Below are positions 26,294-35,959 of a DNA stretch of 64,000 nt, piece by piece. Within the stretch, counting starts at the first letter, position 1. Each line of letters begins with the position of its first letter. The notes under the pieces were generated by a model. The model saw only the letters and a program-made list of their open reading frames with translations. It was not told the origin of the DNA and did no database searches. A program made the position numbers and the translations under genes. The DNA comes from Sphingobium sp. CCH11-B1 (GTDB lineage Bacteria; Pseudomonadota; Alphaproteobacteria; Sphingomonadales; Sphingomonadaceae), in NCBI RefSeq assembly GCF_001556865.1, contig NZ_LSJY01000022.1, positions 32,939-96,938 of the forward strand. Reading direction: 5' to 3'.

Positions 26294-26904
26294 TTGACCG
26301 TTATAGTGCGCCCCGATTCGCCCGGATAGCCCCCGATCAGCGCGGTGGCCAGTTTCTGCGCGGCGGCGACCGGCTGCGCAGCCGGACTGCCCTGCTTCGC
26401 TTGCGTCGAAGCGCGTCCTTCCCACACCGCTGCCGAATCGGACCGGCGGCGCAACTGCACATGCATCTGCGTCGTCACGATGTCCTTCGGCTTGCCCGAC
26501 AGGTTGATGCCGACACCGACGCCAAGCCCGCCGAAGCTGCCGCCGCGGCGTCCTCCGCCGCTGCCGAAGCCGCCGCCCACGCCCACGCTGACCGGTCGGT
26601 CGCTACCATTGTCGATGCCGCTTGGGCGGAAGCTGCGGTCCAGGCTGACCAGCGCCACATAGTCGCTCGACGCGCCCGCCGGGGCGGGGGTGAAGCCGAC
26701 CCGTTGCAGCTCCTGCGACACGATCCCCGCATAGGTGCGAAACTCCAGGCTGACATCCGGATTGCCCGGCATTTCCTCGATCGCGACCGTGCCGGTCCGC
26801 GCCGGATCGGCGACGTGGAAGCGCGTGACCTCGACCGGAGCGGTCGTCGTGCAGGCGGCGAGCGGCAGGGCGAGCAGGGCGGAGAGCAGGACAGGCTTGG
26901 TCAT
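26290..26904 (-). CDS. DUF4136 domain lipoprotein
   Basis: A 204-residue protein with a lipobox (LLALPLAAC, Cys18), so probably anchored in the outer membrane. DUF4136 features are FHVADPARTGTVAIEEM and the C-terminal AAQKLATALIGGYPG; a Gly-rich insert (GVGGGFGSGGGRRGG) lies in the middle. The start chosen at 26904 gives the signal peptide; 58 more in-frame codons upstream lack one. It is coupled to the M14 gene downstream. The function is unknown. Confidence 0.85.
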   Translation of the reverse strand: MTKPVLLSALLALPLAACTTTAPVEVTRFHVADPARTGTVAIEEMPGNPDVSLEFRTYAGIVSQELQRVGFTPAPAGASSDYVALVSLDRSFRPSGIDNGSDRPVSVGVGGGFGSGGGRRGGSFGGLGVGVGINLSGKPKDIVTTQMHVQLRRRSDSAAVWEGRASTQAKQGSPAAQPVAAAQKLATALIGGYPGESGRTITVK

Positions 26905-27026
26905 GGCGACAACTCCAACGGGCATGTACCGCATACACGGCGCGGCAACGGATATTCCATCCAACGCGTGAAGCCACGAACTTGCTGCACACGCGATGAA
27001 CGGCGGGAAAAGACCGGCGGTCACCC

Positions 27027-27055
27027 TTGACTTTGGCCGGTCGCGCCCATAGGGG
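27027..27055 (+). promoter_or_regulatory. Candidate rpmJ promoter
   Basis: TTGACT (27027-27032) and TAGGGG (27050-27055) are separated by exactly 17 bp and lie 50 bp before the rpmJ start. The -35 element is strong and the -10 weak. Confidence 0.45.
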
Positions 27056-27104
27056 CAGCGCTTCCAGTTTTCAGTCACATCAGAATCATCGAAGGCCGAT
27101 AGCC

Positions 27105-27230
27105 ATGAAGATCCGCAACTCGCTCAAGTCGCTCAAGGGCCGCCACCGGGACAACCGCGTGATCCGTCGCCGCGGCCGCACCTACGTCATCAACAAGACC
27201 AACCGCCGCTTCAAGGCCCGCCAGGGCTGA
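27105..27230 (+). CDS. rpmJ: 50S ribosomal protein L36 (zinc-free type)
   Basis: A 41-residue basic protein beginning [19 protein letters not shown] and ending NRRFKARQG. It is the cysteine-free L36 form usual in alphaproteobacteria, so it does not carry the zinc ribbon of the C+ type. The ATG at 27105 is set by family length; the open frame to 27027 is leader. It is monocistronic with its own terminator. Confidence 0.95.
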   Translation: MKIRNSLKSLKGRHRDNRVIRRRGRTYVINKTNRRFKARQG

Positions 27231-27273
27231 TAAGCGCCGCCGCCGCCAGGCGGCGGCCCGGTCTGCAAGCAAG

Positions 27274-27302
27274 AAGCGCCCGGTCGATGATCGGGCGCTT
27301 TT
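27274..27302 (+). terminator. Rho-independent terminator of rpmJ
   Basis: The stem AAGCGCCCG (27274-27282) pairs with CGGGCGCTT (27292-27300) and is followed by TT. A second GC-rich hairpin (CCGCCGCC/GGCGGCGG) lies just before it at about 27239-27257. Confidence 0.75.
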
Positions 27303-27333
27303 CGCGTTGCGGTTCATCGGTGCAAAGAGGCAT

Positions 27334-27454
27334 CCCGTTCGTCCTGATTAGCCGCCGAGCCGGTCGAAGGGCGGTATCGAAGGGCTTTGCGGAGATAGCC
27401 CTTCGATACCGCCCTTCGACTTCGCTCAGTCCCCAGGCAGGGCGAACGGACGGG
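27334..27454. repeat. Long intergenic inverted repeat (copy 3, perfect 24-bp inner stem)
   Basis: The outer ends CCCGTTCGTCCTG and CAGGGCGAACGGACGGG enclose a perfect 24-bp inverted repeat (27363-27386 with 27397-27420) around a 10-nt loop. This is the longest perfect hairpin seen in the window. It separates convergent rpmJ and pyk. Confidence 0.85.
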
Positions 27455-27469
27455 AATTCCCAGCGATTG

Positions 27470-28920
27470 TCAAAAGGTCGGCTTCTCGTCCCGGCCCTTC
27501 AGTTCGTCGCCGCGAATCGCCGCGACGTGAAGCACGTTGGTCGAACCCGGCGTCCCGAACGGCACGCCCGCCAGCACGACGATCTTTCCGCCCTTGTCCG
27601 CCATATGGTGGCGAAGCGCCATGCGCCGCGCCTTGCCGATCATTTCCTCGAAATTGCCGATGTCCTTGGTCTGCACCGCATGGACGCCCCAGGTCAGACC
27701 CAGCTTGCGCGCCGTGTCGGCCCGCGGCGTCAGCGCCAATATGGGTGCGGATGGCCGCTCGCGCGCAACGCGGCGCACCGTGCTGCCCGAAGAGGTGAAG
27801 CAGGTGATCGCGCTGGCGCCCACGACCGACACGATGCTGCCCGCTGCTTCGGCCAAGGCATCGGCCGTGGTCGGGTCGGGCAGCGTCTCGGTATAATGAA
27901 GCCGGCCGAAATAGCCCGGATCGCGCTCCACTCCATCATCGCGACCGCCTCGACCGGCCAGTCGCCCGCCGCCGTCTCGGCCGACAGCATGATCGCGTCC
28001 GCGCCATCATAAACGGCCGTCGCCACGTCCGAAACCTCGGCCCGCGTCGGGGAGGGCGACTTGATCATCGATTCGAGCATCTGCGTTGCGACCACGACCG
28101 GGCGGCCCAGCTTGCGCGCGGTCGCCACGATCTGCTTCTGAAGCGGCGGCACCGCCTGGGGCGGCAATTCCACGCCCAGGTCGCCGCGCGCCACCATGAC
28201 GCCGTCCGCCAGCTCCACGATCTCTTCCAGCCGCTGCACGGCTGACGGCTTCTCGATCTTGGCCATCAGCGCCCCATATCCACCCATCAGCTTGCGCGCC
28301 TCGGCCAAATCCTCCGGTCGCTGCACGAAGCTCAGGGCGATCCAATCGCAGCCCTGCTGCATGGCGAAGCTCAAGTCGCGCCGGTCCTTGTCGGTCAGTG
28401 CCGGGACGGGGACCACCACGTCCGGAACGTTGACGCCCTTGCGGTTGGACAGCGCGCCGCCGACCTCGACGATGGTGTCGATCCGGTCGTCCGCGACCGC
28501 CTTCACCCGCAACACCAGCTTGCCATCGTCCAGCAGCAGGCGAGTCTCGGGCACCAAGGCGGCGTAGATTTCGGGGTGGGGCAGGTTCACGCGTCGCGCG
28601 TCGCCGGGCGTCTCGTCCCGGTCCAGCACGAAGGCCGCGCCCGTTTCCAGGATCGCCAGCCCTTTCTCGAATGTGCCCACGCGCAGCTTGGGGCCTTGCA
28701 GGTCGCCCAATATGGTGGTCGGCCGCGCGAATTCCTTTTCCAGCGCGCGGATGGTGGCGATGCGCTTGGCATGGTCCTCATGCGCGCCGTGGCTCATATT
28801 GATGCGGAAGGCATCGGCACCGGCCACGAACAGCGCCCGGATCATCTCCGCGCTGTCGCTCGCAGGGCCAAGGGTCGCAAGGATGCGGACCTTGCGCGTG
28901 CGGGGCGGTAACTTCGTCAT
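27470..28920 (-). pseudogene. pyk: Pyruvate kinase gene with frameshift
   Basis: The frame from 28920 gives a normal pyruvate kinase start (RKVRILATLGPAS, RINMSHGAHEDH, GDLQGPKLRVG, MVARGDLGVELP, ATQMLESMI, MLSAETAAGDWP) as far as AVAMME, then runs out of frame to 27730. The correct C-terminal domain continues in another frame from about 27931 (VERDPGYFGRLHYTETLPDP) to 27470. Homologues have about seven residues between AVAMM and ERDPGY; here only five bases lie between, so a deletion of about 16 or 19 bases near 27925-27935 is implied. The product would lack the C-terminal domain. Confidence 0.85.
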
Positions 28921-29036
28921 GGTTTCTCCTGACCGTCTTGATCGTCCCTGGCTGGCCTCACGGCCTTGCCAGTGCGTCGTTATGGGTTATCCGTACTGCA
29001 CGACAGGATGATGTAGATCAGCGAAAAGGATCGCCG

Positions 29037-29336
29037 ATGGCCGACACCATACTCACAGATGCGGTCGCTGCAACCGCCTTCCGCCGTCTGGTGGCGCATT
29101 TGCAGCACCGGACCGACGTCCAGAATATCGATCTCATGGGAACAGCCGGCTTTTGCCGCAATTGCCTGGCCGATTGGATCGCGGAGGCGGACAGCCATCT
29201 GACACGGGACGAAGCGCGCGAGATCGTCCACGGCATGCCCTTCGCCGACTGGAAGGCGCGGCATCAGGGCGAAGCGACGCCCGAACAGATCGCCCGGATG
29301 AAGGAGAGTGTGGCGAAGAACGCCGACAATCATTAG
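29037..29336 (+). CDS. DUF1244 domain protein
   Basis: A 99-residue protein with the DUF1244 signature HLQHRTDVQNIDLMGTAGFC, CRNCLADWI and HGMPFADWKARHQ. Two conserved cysteines (C-x2-C) could bind metal. The ATG at 29037 follows AAAAGGATCG. It heads a run of small genes (GapR, YbjQ, GNAT) on the same strand. The function is unknown. Confidence 0.88.
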   Translation: MADTILTDAVAATAFRRLVAHLQHRTDVQNIDLMGTAGFCRNCLADWIAEADSHLTRDEAREIVHGMPFADWKARHQGEATPEQIARMKESVAKNADNH

Positions 29337-29379
29337 AGGCGTCCGCCAACCCGATTCACACTGACACGGAGATTCACGA

Positions 29380-29622
29380 ATGAGCGAGGGCAACGTCGCC
29401 GCCGACCAGCTACGACTTTTCATCGAGCGCATCGAGCGCCTGGAGGAAGAGAAGAAGGGCATCGGCGACGACATCAAGGATGTCTATCTGGAGGCGAAAG
29501 CCAACGGATATGATGGTAAGATCATGCGCCAGATCGTCCGTTTGCGGAAGATGCAGCCCCACGACCGGCAGGAGATGGAGGCCATCCTCCAGACCTACCT
29601 TGCCGCACTGGGCATGGAATAA
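29380..29622 (+). CDS. gapR: GapR family DNA-binding protein (DUF2312/UPF0335)
   Basis: An 80-residue protein, mostly helical, with [20 protein letters not shown] and [12 protein letters not shown]. This is the alphaproteobacterial GapR family, which in Caulobacter forms a dimer of dimers clamped on overtwisted, AT-rich DNA ahead of replication and transcription. Size and conserved blocks match. The ATG at 29380 follows GGAGATTCACGA. Confidence 0.92.
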   Translation: MSEGNVAADQLRLFIERIERLEEEKKGIGDDIKDVYLEAKANGYDGKIMRQIVRLRKMQPHDRQEMEAILQTYLAALGME

Positions 29623-29656
29623 GGCCGCACACCAACCGTTTGAAGGGAGAACGCCC

Positions 29657-29983
29657 ATGTCCGAGATTATCGTGAGCACCACCAGCCGCCTGGAAGGGCG
29701 GCCTGCGAAGGAATATCTCGGCATCGTCACCGGAGAGGTGATCGTGGGCGCAAACCTGTTCCGTGACCTGTTCGCCAGCGTGCGGGACATTGTGGGCGGC
29801 CGTTCGGGCGCTTATGAGGACGTGCTTCAGCGCGCCCGCGAACAGGCGATCGGCGAAATGCGCATGCGCGCCGCCACCATGGGCGCGAACGCCGTCGTCG
29901 GCGTCGATCTCGATTATGAGGTGATCGGGTCCAACGGTTCGATGCTGATGGTGTCGGCATCGGGCACCGCGATCCTTTATTGA
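29657..29983 (+). CDS. YbjQ family (UPF0145) putative heavy-metal-binding protein
   Basis: A 108-residue protein with [39 protein letters not shown] and the C-terminal [16 protein letters not shown], all typical of YbjQ/UPF0145, a small pentamer-forming fold. The ATG at 29657 has AAGGGAGA upstream. Its TGA overlaps the next start (TGATG). Metal binding is a family label and not proven. Confidence 0.88.
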   Translation: MSEIIVSTTSRLEGRPAKEYLGIVTGEVIVGANLFRDLFASVRDIVGGRSGAYEDVLQRAREQAIGEMRMRAATMGANAVVGVDLDYEVIGSNGSMLMVSASGTAILY

Positions 29984-30474
29984 TGCTGACCGTCCGCCGG
30001 GCGGACGCGGCGGATGCCGCGGCCTGCGCGGCGATCTACGCGCCCTTCGTCACCGACAGTTGGGTCAGTTTCGAAACCGATCCGCCCGATCCGGCGGAAA
30101 TGGCGCGGCGGATCGCCGACCATGGCGCATCGCATGGCTGGCTGGTGGCGCTGGAGCCGGACGGCGCCATTGTCGGCTATGCCTATGGCAGCCCGCATCG
30201 CGCCCGCGCTGCCTATGCGACCTCGGCCGATGTCGCCATCTATGTCGATCCCGCCTTTGCCCGGCGCGGCGTGGGGGTGGCGCTCTACGCCGCCTTGCTG
30301 CCGATGCTGAAGGCGCGCGGCTGCCATGCCGCCTTCGCAGGGATCGCCCTGCCTAATGCCGCCAGCATCGCGCTGCACGAAGCCATGGGTTTCACGCCGG
30401 TCGGCATCTATCGCGAAGTGGGCTGGAAACTGGACGGCTGGCGCGACGTAGGCTGGTGGCAACGACTGCTGTGA
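29983..30474 (+). CDS. GNAT N-acetyltransferase, phosphinothricin/MnaT-like
   Basis: A 163-residue acetyltransferase. VSFETDPPDPAEMARRI and YAYGSPHRARAAYATSADV are typical of the phosphinothricin/methionine-sulfone N-acetyltransferase branch; the acetyl-CoA loop is in VDPAFARRGVGVALY. Such enzymes acetylate toxic amino-acid analogues. The ATG at 29983 overlaps the TGA of the ybjQ-like gene; a TTG at 29980 is an unlikely alternative. Confidence 0.88.
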   Translation: MLTVRRADAADAAACAAIYAPFVTDSWVSFETDPPDPAEMARRIADHGASHGWLVALEPDGAIVGYAYGSPHRARAAYATSADVAIYVDPAFARRGVGVALYAALLPMLKARGCHAAFAGIALPNAASIALHEAMGFTPVGIYREVGWKLDGWRDVGWWQRLL

Positions 30475-30561
30475 GCGCCCTCGCTCTGGCGGTTGCCCTT
30501 GGGGCGGCCGCTGGTGTAAGGGCGCCCATCCCTTTCAACCGGCAGACAAGATTTCAGGACC

Positions 30562-31305
30562 ATGGCAGGCCATTCCAAATTCAAGAACATCATGCATCGC
30601 AAGGGCGCGCAGGACAAAAAGCGCTCCTCGATGTTCTCCAAGCTCAGCCGCGAAATCACCGTGGCGGCCAAGATGGGCATGCCCGACCCGGACATGAACC
30701 CGCGCCTGCGCCTTGCGGTCAACGCCGCCAAGGCCCAGTCCATGCCCAAGGACAACATCCAGCGCGCGATCGACAAGGCGTCGGGCGGCGACATGGAGAA
30801 TTACGAGGAAGTCCGCTATGAGGGCTATGGCCCCGGCGGCGTCGCCATCATTGTCGAAGCGCTCACCGACAACCGCAACCGCACCGCGACCAACGTCCGC
30901 ACCGCTTTCTCCAAGAATGGCGGCAATCTGGGTGCCTCGGGCGCGGTGAGCCATGGTTTCGAGCGCCTGGGCCTCATCACCTATCCGGCGAGCGCGGGCG
31001 AGGCCGATGCGGTGTTCGAAGCGGCGCTGGAAGCGGGCGCGGACGATGTGTCCTCGAATGAGGATGAGCATGAGATCTGGACCGCGATGGACGCGCTCCA
31101 CGAAGTCGCCAAGGCGCTGGAAGCCAAGCTCGGCGCAGCTGACAGCGCAAAGCTGGCGTGGAAGCCCACCACCACGGTCGAAGTCGATGAAAGCAATGCA
31201 GCGACGCTCCTGAAGCTGGTCGACGTGCTGGAGGATGATGACGACGTCCAGACCGTCTGGGGCAATTATGAAGTCTCCGACGCGGTCATGGAGAAGCTGG
31301 GTTGA
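30562..31305 (+). CDS. yebC: YebC/PmpR family DNA-binding regulator
   Basis: A 247-residue protein starting [20 protein letters not shown], the invariant YebC N terminus. Other blocks: [19 protein letters not shown] and [20 protein letters not shown]. Members act in transcription control or, as shown for relatives, in relief of ribosome stalling. It precedes ruvC, a frequent pairing with the Holliday-junction genes. Confidence 0.95.
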   Translation: MAGHSKFKNIMHRKGAQDKKRSSMFSKLSREITVAAKMGMPDPDMNPRLRLAVNAAKAQSMPKDNIQRAIDKASGGDMENYEEVRYEGYGPGGVAIIVEALTDNRNRTATNVRTAFSKNGGNLGASGAVSHGFERLGLITYPASAGEADAVFEAALEAGADDVSSNEDEHEIWTAMDALHEVAKALEAKLGAADSAKLAWKPTTTVEVDESNAATLLKLVDVLEDDDDVQTVWGNYEVSDAVMEKLG

Positions 31306-31352
31306 TCTAATACATCCCCCCTTACTGGGGAGGGACAAATTATTGGAAGATC

Positions 31353-31844
31353 ATGATCCTCCTCGGTCTCGATCCTGGCCTTGGCACCACTGGCTGGGGC
31401 ATCATTGCCGCGGACGGCAACCGGCTGACGCATATCGGCAATGGTCAGATCAAGACCGATGCGGACATGGCGCTGGCCACGCGGCTGCTGGCCATTGATT
31501 TGGCGCTCACCGACCTGATCCTGGAACATCGGCCCGATGGCGCGGCGGTCGAAGAGGTGTTCGTCAACGTGAACCCGCAATCCACGCTCAAGCTGGGGCA
31601 GGCGCGCGGCGTGGTGCTGCTCGCTGCGTCACGCTCGGGCATGGAGGTGGGCGAATATGCCGCCCGGCTCGTCAAGAAATCGGTGGTGGGCGTCGGCAAC
31701 GCGTCGAAGGAGCAGGTTCACGCCATGGTGCAGCGCCTGTTGCCGGGCGCGAAGATCGCCGGGCCTGACGCGGCGGATGCGCTCGCGGTCGCCATCACGC
31801 ACGCCCACCATCTGGCGAGCGCGCGCCGCATCCCGACGCGCTGA
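31353..31844 (+). CDS. ruvC: Crossover junction endodeoxyribonuclease RuvC
   Basis: A 163-residue Holliday-junction resolvase. Acidic catalytic residues are in [12 protein letters not shown] (Asp7), VEEVFVNVN (Glu near 67) and [12 protein letters not shown] (Asp pair near 137-140). The length is standard. ruvA and ruvB do not follow; a convergent dienelactone hydrolase gene begins 3 bp after its stop, so ruvAB must lie elsewhere. Confidence 0.96.
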   Translation: MILLGLDPGLGTTGWGIIAADGNRLTHIGNGQIKTDADMALATRLLAIDLALTDLILEHRPDGAAVEEVFVNVNPQSTLKLGQARGVVLLAASRSGMEVGEYAARLVKKSVVGVGNASKEQVHAMVQRLLPGAKIAGPDAADALAVAITHAHHLASARRIPTR

Positions 31845-31847
31845 GCC

Positions 31848-32564
31848 TCAGCCGAACAGTTCTTCGAGGAAATTCGTCATCGCGCGGAAGCTGCGCCGGT
31901 CTGCGTCTTCATTGTAGGCCAAGCCCTTGTCCGGCATGTTGATCGCGTGATCGGTGAAGGCATGGCCGGCATGGCCATAGGCGTGAATCTGCCAGTCGCA
32001 TCCTGCGTCCGTCAACTCCCTCGCCAGCGCGACCGTCGCGTCGGGCGGCGCGATCGGATCGTCCCAGCCGTGGCAGATCAGCAGCTTCGCCGCGATCCGG
32101 GCATTGGGGAAGGGCGGCGCGTCATAGACGCCGTGGAAGCTCACGCCGCCCGCAATGTCCGCGCCGCTGCGTGCGAGGTCCAGTACGCACTTGCCGCCGA
32201 AGCAAAAGCCGATCGCCGCCGTTTGTCCGGCATCGACCTGCGGCAGCGCTTTCAGCGTCGCATGCGCCGCATGGACCCTGTCCCGCATCATTGCCCGATC
32301 GGCGTTGAGTTCGCCCATATATCGGCCCATGTCGGGATCGCTCCGGCTGGTGCGCTTGCCCTGCCCGAAGACATCGGCGACCAGCACGGCATGGCCAAGC
32401 GCCGCCACCCGTTCGGCATAGGCGAAATCGGCTTCCTTCGTCCCCAGCACATTGGGGAAGAGCAGGATGCCGGGCCTTTCGCCGCCGGCCTCTTCCGCGA
32501 CGATCATGCTCTCGAACGGCGCGCCATCCTGCGTGTGGACGATCACCTGCCTGACGATGGCCAT
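31848..32564 (-). CDS. Dienelactone hydrolase family protein
   Basis: A 238-residue alpha/beta hydrolase with the cysteine nucleophile elbow GFCFGGK (G-x-C-x-G-G) typical of dienelactone hydrolases, an Asp in GWDDPIAP and a His in GHAGHAFTDH. The ATG at 32564 is chosen over a GTG immediately before because GGAGA lies at the right distance. The natural substrate is unknown; no catechol pathway is near. Confidence 0.88.
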   Translation of the reverse strand: MAIVRQVIVHTQDGAPFESMIVAEEAGGERPGILLFPNVLGTKEADFAYAERVAALGHAVLVADVFGQGKRTSRSDPDMGRYMGELNADRAMMRDRVHAAHATLKALPQVDAGQTAAIGFCFGGKCVLDLARSGADIAGGVSFHGVYDAPPFPNARIAAKLLICHGWDDPIAPPDATVALARELTDAGCDWQIHAYGHAGHAFTDHAINMPDKGLAYNEDADRRSFRAMTNFLEELFG

Positions 32565-32585
32565 CACCTGTCTCCTTCGCTGTCT

Positions 32586-33581
32586 CTATATGCTGCCAAA
32601 TCCCGGCGCTTCGCCGCGTGCGGCAGGATTGACGCGGCGCGGGCGCTTCCACCCGATGCTCGGCCGCTTGCGCAGGCGCAGCGTCGGCCAGTCGCCCCGG
32701 TCGGCGCGCTCGGCCAGCCGCATGCCCTGTGCGCGATACGCGGCGATCACCGCATCGGCCTGCGTATCGAGCAGGCCCGCCAGCACGATCGTTCCGCCAT
32801 CCTCGATCAAGGCACAGAGCGAGGGCGCCAATTCGATCAGCGGCCCGGCTAGGATGTTGGCGATCAGCAGGTCGTAAGGCGCGCGCCCCGCCAGCGCGGG
32901 GTGGTTGCCGCCTGCGGCCGCGACGAGCGCCAGCCGCCCAAGCCCGTCGCCCAGCATGATACCGTTGGCACGCGCATTGTCGGCGCTGATCTCCACCGCC
33001 ACCGGATCGATGTCCGACGCGATGGCGCGCGCGCGCGGCCACAGGTTGAGCGCGGCGAAAGCGAGCAGTCCGGTGCCGGTGCCGATGTCCGCGATGTTGC
33101 GGAAATGCATGCCCACGCGCCGCATCCGGTCCAGCATGGCCAGGCATCCCGCCGTCGTCTCATGCTGCCCTGTGCCGAACGCGCGCCCTGCTTCGATCAA
33201 CAGGTTCACATGGCCCGGCAGTTCGGGATCGGTGGCGATGTTGCGGACGTGGAAGCGACCGGCAGTCACCGGTGCCAGTCCTTGCTGGCTCATCGTCACC
33301 CAATCCTCGTCGGGCAACGCCTCGACCAGCGGCTTGGTCCCGGCGGCGCTTGGAACCAGCGTCTTGAGCAGCTTGATCGCGGCCGGGCTGGGTCGCCCCT
33401 CGAAATAGGCGTCCAGCCGCCAGAGCCCCTGATCCTCATCCGCCTCGCTGGTCATCAGCACGGGCGGGCTGTCCATGACCGCGAAGGCGGCGATGTCCCC
33501 GTCGATCGCCTCGGCTTCGGCGCGGGTGCAGGGCAGGGTGACTTTCCAGCTCTGTGCAGCTGGCGCGGTGGCGTCCGTCAT
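32586..33581 (-). CDS. prmA: Ribosomal protein L11 methyltransferase
   Basis: A 331-residue SAM-dependent methyltransferase. The SAM motif is DIGTGTGLLAFAAL with FGTGQHETTAGCLAML before it and DLLIANILAGPLIELAP after, the PrmA signatures. It trimethylates L11. The ATG at 33581 gives a normal N terminus; ten upstream codons are excluded. It may be cotranscribed with the dienelactone hydrolase gene 22 bp downstream. Confidence 0.9.
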   Translation of the reverse strand: MTDATAPAAQSWKVTLPCTRAEAEAIDGDIAAFAVMDSPPVLMTSEADEDQGLWRLDAYFEGRPSPAAIKLLKTLVPSAAGTKPLVEALPDEDWVTMSQQGLAPVTAGRFHVRNIATDPELPGHVNLLIEAGRAFGTGQHETTAGCLAMLDRMRRVGMHFRNIADIGTGTGLLAFAALNLWPRARAIASDIDPVAVEISADNARANGIMLGDGLGRLALVAAAGGNHPALAGRAPYDLLIANILAGPLIELAPSLCALIEDGGTIVLAGLLDTQADAVIAAYRAQGMRLAERADRGDWPTLRLRKRPSIGWKRPRRVNPAARGEAPGFGSI

Positions 33582-33643
33582 CCCGCCGCCTTTAGAGCAG
33601 GACGACGGCAAGGGGAAGCGGGCGACAGCCCTATGCCGCTCGC

Positions 33644-34975
33644 TTAAGCGACCTGCCGGCCGAAGTCCGACGATGCGTTGCGCAGGCTGGTGAGCTTGCC
33701 TTCGACGCTGACGAAGCCGCGTTCGAGCTGGTCGATCTCGGACGCGACGACTTCGGTATCCTGCCGGATGGCGGAGATGGTGGTCGACATCGAATCGGCC
33801 GCCAGCGCGGTTTCGTCAACCGCGGCGGTGATCATGGTCACGGTCTGCGCCTGCGCGTCCATGGCGTGGCGGATGCGCTCGGCGCTGGCCTTCACTTCGC
33901 CCACCGTGTCGCGGATGCGTTCGTTATTCTCCACCGACAGACGCGTCGACGCCTGGATGTCGGCGATCTTGCCCGCGATCTCGTCGGTTGCCCGCGCGGT
34001 CTGGTTGGCGAGGCTCTTCACCTCCTGCGCGACGACGGCGAAGCCGCGGCCGGCATCGCCCGCGCGCGCCGCCTCGATCGTGGCGTTGAGCGCCAGCAAA
34101 TTGGTCTGCCCTGCAATGTCGCGGATCAGGCCCAGGATCGATTCGATCGACTTGGCATGTTCCGACAGGGTGGCCGACATGGTCACCGCCTCGCCCGACT
34201 GGGTGGAGGCGCGCTGCGCCACTTCGGCGGCGCTTTCGACTTCGCCCCGCGCGTCCTCGATCGCGCGGATCAGGCCGGCGGAGGTGCGCGCCGCCTCGCG
34301 CATGGCGATGGCGGACTGCTCGGCGGCGGCAGCGACTTCCGACGCCTTGCCCAGCATGCCGCGCGTCGCGGCCGACGCGTCCTTCGCCTGTTCGCGCAGC
34401 GATTCGCCCAGCTTCGACGCGCCGTCGATCTCGCCCACGATCCGCTGTTCGAACAGCGTGCCATAACGCTGGCGCTCCAGCCGGTCGGCTTCGGCCTGGT
34501 CGTTGGCCATCACATTGCTCATCAGGCCCGAATCGATCATCGCGATCTGCAGCATCGCGCGCGAAAGCGTCCTGCGTTGCGTTTCGTCGGCGCACCGTTC
34601 CCAGATCAGGTCGGCGATATGTTCGTTCGCGGCGGCGACAGCGGTCAACACCGATCCGGCCGCCACGCCATGCTTGCGCGCGTGCCGCACGCAATCCGCC
34701 GCCGAGGCGGCCCAACGTGCGGTCTCGAAGCGCAACAGCTTGTCATGCGCATAATTGCGCGCTTCCGATTCGATGCGGGCCAGGACAGCGGCGCCCATCC
34801 GATCCTTCAGACCGGTTTCGCGCATATACATGTCGAAGAAGGTCGTCCCGACGCTGTCCAGATCGTCGCCGATCATCTCGCCGATCTCGCGCGCGGCGCG
34901 TGCCAGCGCACCATCCGGGTCGACACCGGCCAGCAGGCTGGATGCAGTGGCGGCAGAAAGGATATTGGACGGCAT
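33644..34975 (-). CDS. Soluble methyl-accepting chemotaxis protein with globin-like N terminus
   Basis: A 443-residue chemoreceptor with no hydrophobic membrane segment. Residues 1-175 form a helical domain whose layout ([20 protein letters not shown] then IWERC) recalls the protoglobin sensor of HemAT-type receptors, with a possible proximal His near residue 98-101. Residues 180-440 are the signalling coiled coil with the hairpin tip [20 protein letters not shown] and [15 protein letters not shown]. Oxygen or redox sensing is an inference. No other che gene is in the window. Confidence 0.85.
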   Translation of the reverse strand: MPSNILSAATASSLLAGVDPDGALARAAREIGEMIGDDLDSVGTTFFDMYMRETGLKDRMGAAVLARIESEARNYAHDKLLRFETARWAASAADCVRHARKHGVAAGSVLTAVAAANEHIADLIWERCADETQRRTLSRAMLQIAMIDSGLMSNVMANDQAEADRLERQRYGTLFEQRIVGEIDGASKLGESLREQAKDASAATRGMLGKASEVAAAAEQSAIAMREAARTSAGLIRAIEDARGEVESAAEVAQRASTQSGEAVTMSATLSEHAKSIESILGLIRDIAGQTNLLALNATIEAARAGDAGRGFAVVAQEVKSLANQTARATDEIAGKIADIQASTRLSVENNERIRDTVGEVKASAERIRHAMDAQAQTVTMITAAVDETALAADSMSTTISAIRQDTEVVASEIDQLERGFVSVEGKLTSLRNASSDFGRQVA

Positions 34976-35174
34976 GGAAAACGGTCCCCGTTGACGAGAT
35001 GATCTGTTTGCACCCGACTCTTAACGCCCCTTGGTTAATCACTTCTTATGCCTGCAACCTTTTCGCGCTTGGGCGGATGTGCTGCCGAGTCGGCTTTTCG
35101 ACAGCTTGCCCTCCAGCCGCTTCGCTCCTAAGGGGACGGGACTCGAGGAAAAAGCATCAGGGACAAGGGTAGAT

Positions 35175-35570
35175 ATGGCGCGTTCCACCAGCCGGCCGCT
35201 CTCGCCGCATTTGACCATCTGGAAATGGGGCCCGCACATGGCGGTGTCCATCATGCACCGCGTTACCGGCAACGGGCTGGCGACGGTCGGGGCGCTGGGC
35301 CTCGTGTGGTGGCTGATGGCGGCGGCGATGGGGCCGGAAGCCTATGCGACCTTCGTCAAATGCGCGACCTCGCCCATCGGCTATCTGGTGATGATCGGCC
35401 TCAGTTGGTTCTTCTTCCAGCATATGGTGTCGGGTCTGCGTCACTTCGTCCTGGATATGGGCGCGGGCTATGAACTGCGCACCAACAAGACATGGGCGCT
35501 GGCGACCTTCGTCATATCGGCGCTGCTGACGATCCTCTTCTGGCTCTTCATCTTCGGAAAGGCGCTCTGA
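35175..35570 (+). CDS. sdhC: Succinate dehydrogenase cytochrome b556 subunit
   Basis: A 131-residue membrane subunit beginning RPLSPHLTIWKWGPHMAVSI, the conserved SdhC start, then SIMHRVTGN and three transmembrane helices; the heme-ligand region is LRHFVLDMG. The ATG at 35175 was chosen by homology; 48 codons of open leader precede it. It is coupled to sdhD by TGATG. Confidence 0.94.
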   Translation: MARSTSRPLSPHLTIWKWGPHMAVSIMHRVTGNGLATVGALGLVWWLMAAAMGPEAYATFVKCATSPIGYLVMIGLSWFFFQHMVSGLRHFVLDMGAGYELRTNKTWALATFVISALLTILFWLFIFGKAL

Positions 35571-35959
35571 TGGGCACGGGTACTGGTATCGGCCGCGTTC
35601 GCGGCCTCGGCTCCGCCAGGCATGGCGCGCATCACTGGCTGGCGCAGCGCTATACGGCCGTCGGCAACCTGTTGCTTGTCCTGTGGCTGCTCATCAGCCT
35701 CGCGACCCTGCCGGGCCTGGACTATGAAAGCGTCGTCAGCTGGATTTCCAACCCGCTGGTCGCGGTGCCGCTGATGCTGATGCTGGTCAGCATCTTCTAT
35801 CACCTGCGCCTGGGGATGCAGGTGATGCTGGAGGACTATGTCCACGACAAGGGCCTCAATTTCTTCTGCATCCTGCTGCTGAATTTCTACGCCATTGGCG
35901 GCGCCGCCGCCGGCATCTTCGCGATCGCCAAGATCGCCTTCACGGGGATCGTCAAATAA
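35570..35959 (+). CDS. sdhD: Succinate dehydrogenase membrane anchor subunit
   Basis: A 129-residue anchor with three hydrophobic helices. The heme/quinone region [20 protein letters not shown] is the SdhD signature. Its ATG overlaps the sdhC stop, and its TAA overlaps the sdhA start, so the three are tightly coupled. Confidence 0.94.
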   Translation: MGTGTGIGRVRGLGSARHGAHHWLAQRYTAVGNLLLVLWLLISLATLPGLDYESVVSWISNPLVAVPLMLMLVSIFYHLRLGMQVMLEDYVHDKGLNFFCILLLNFYAIGGAAAGIFAIAKIAFTGIVK

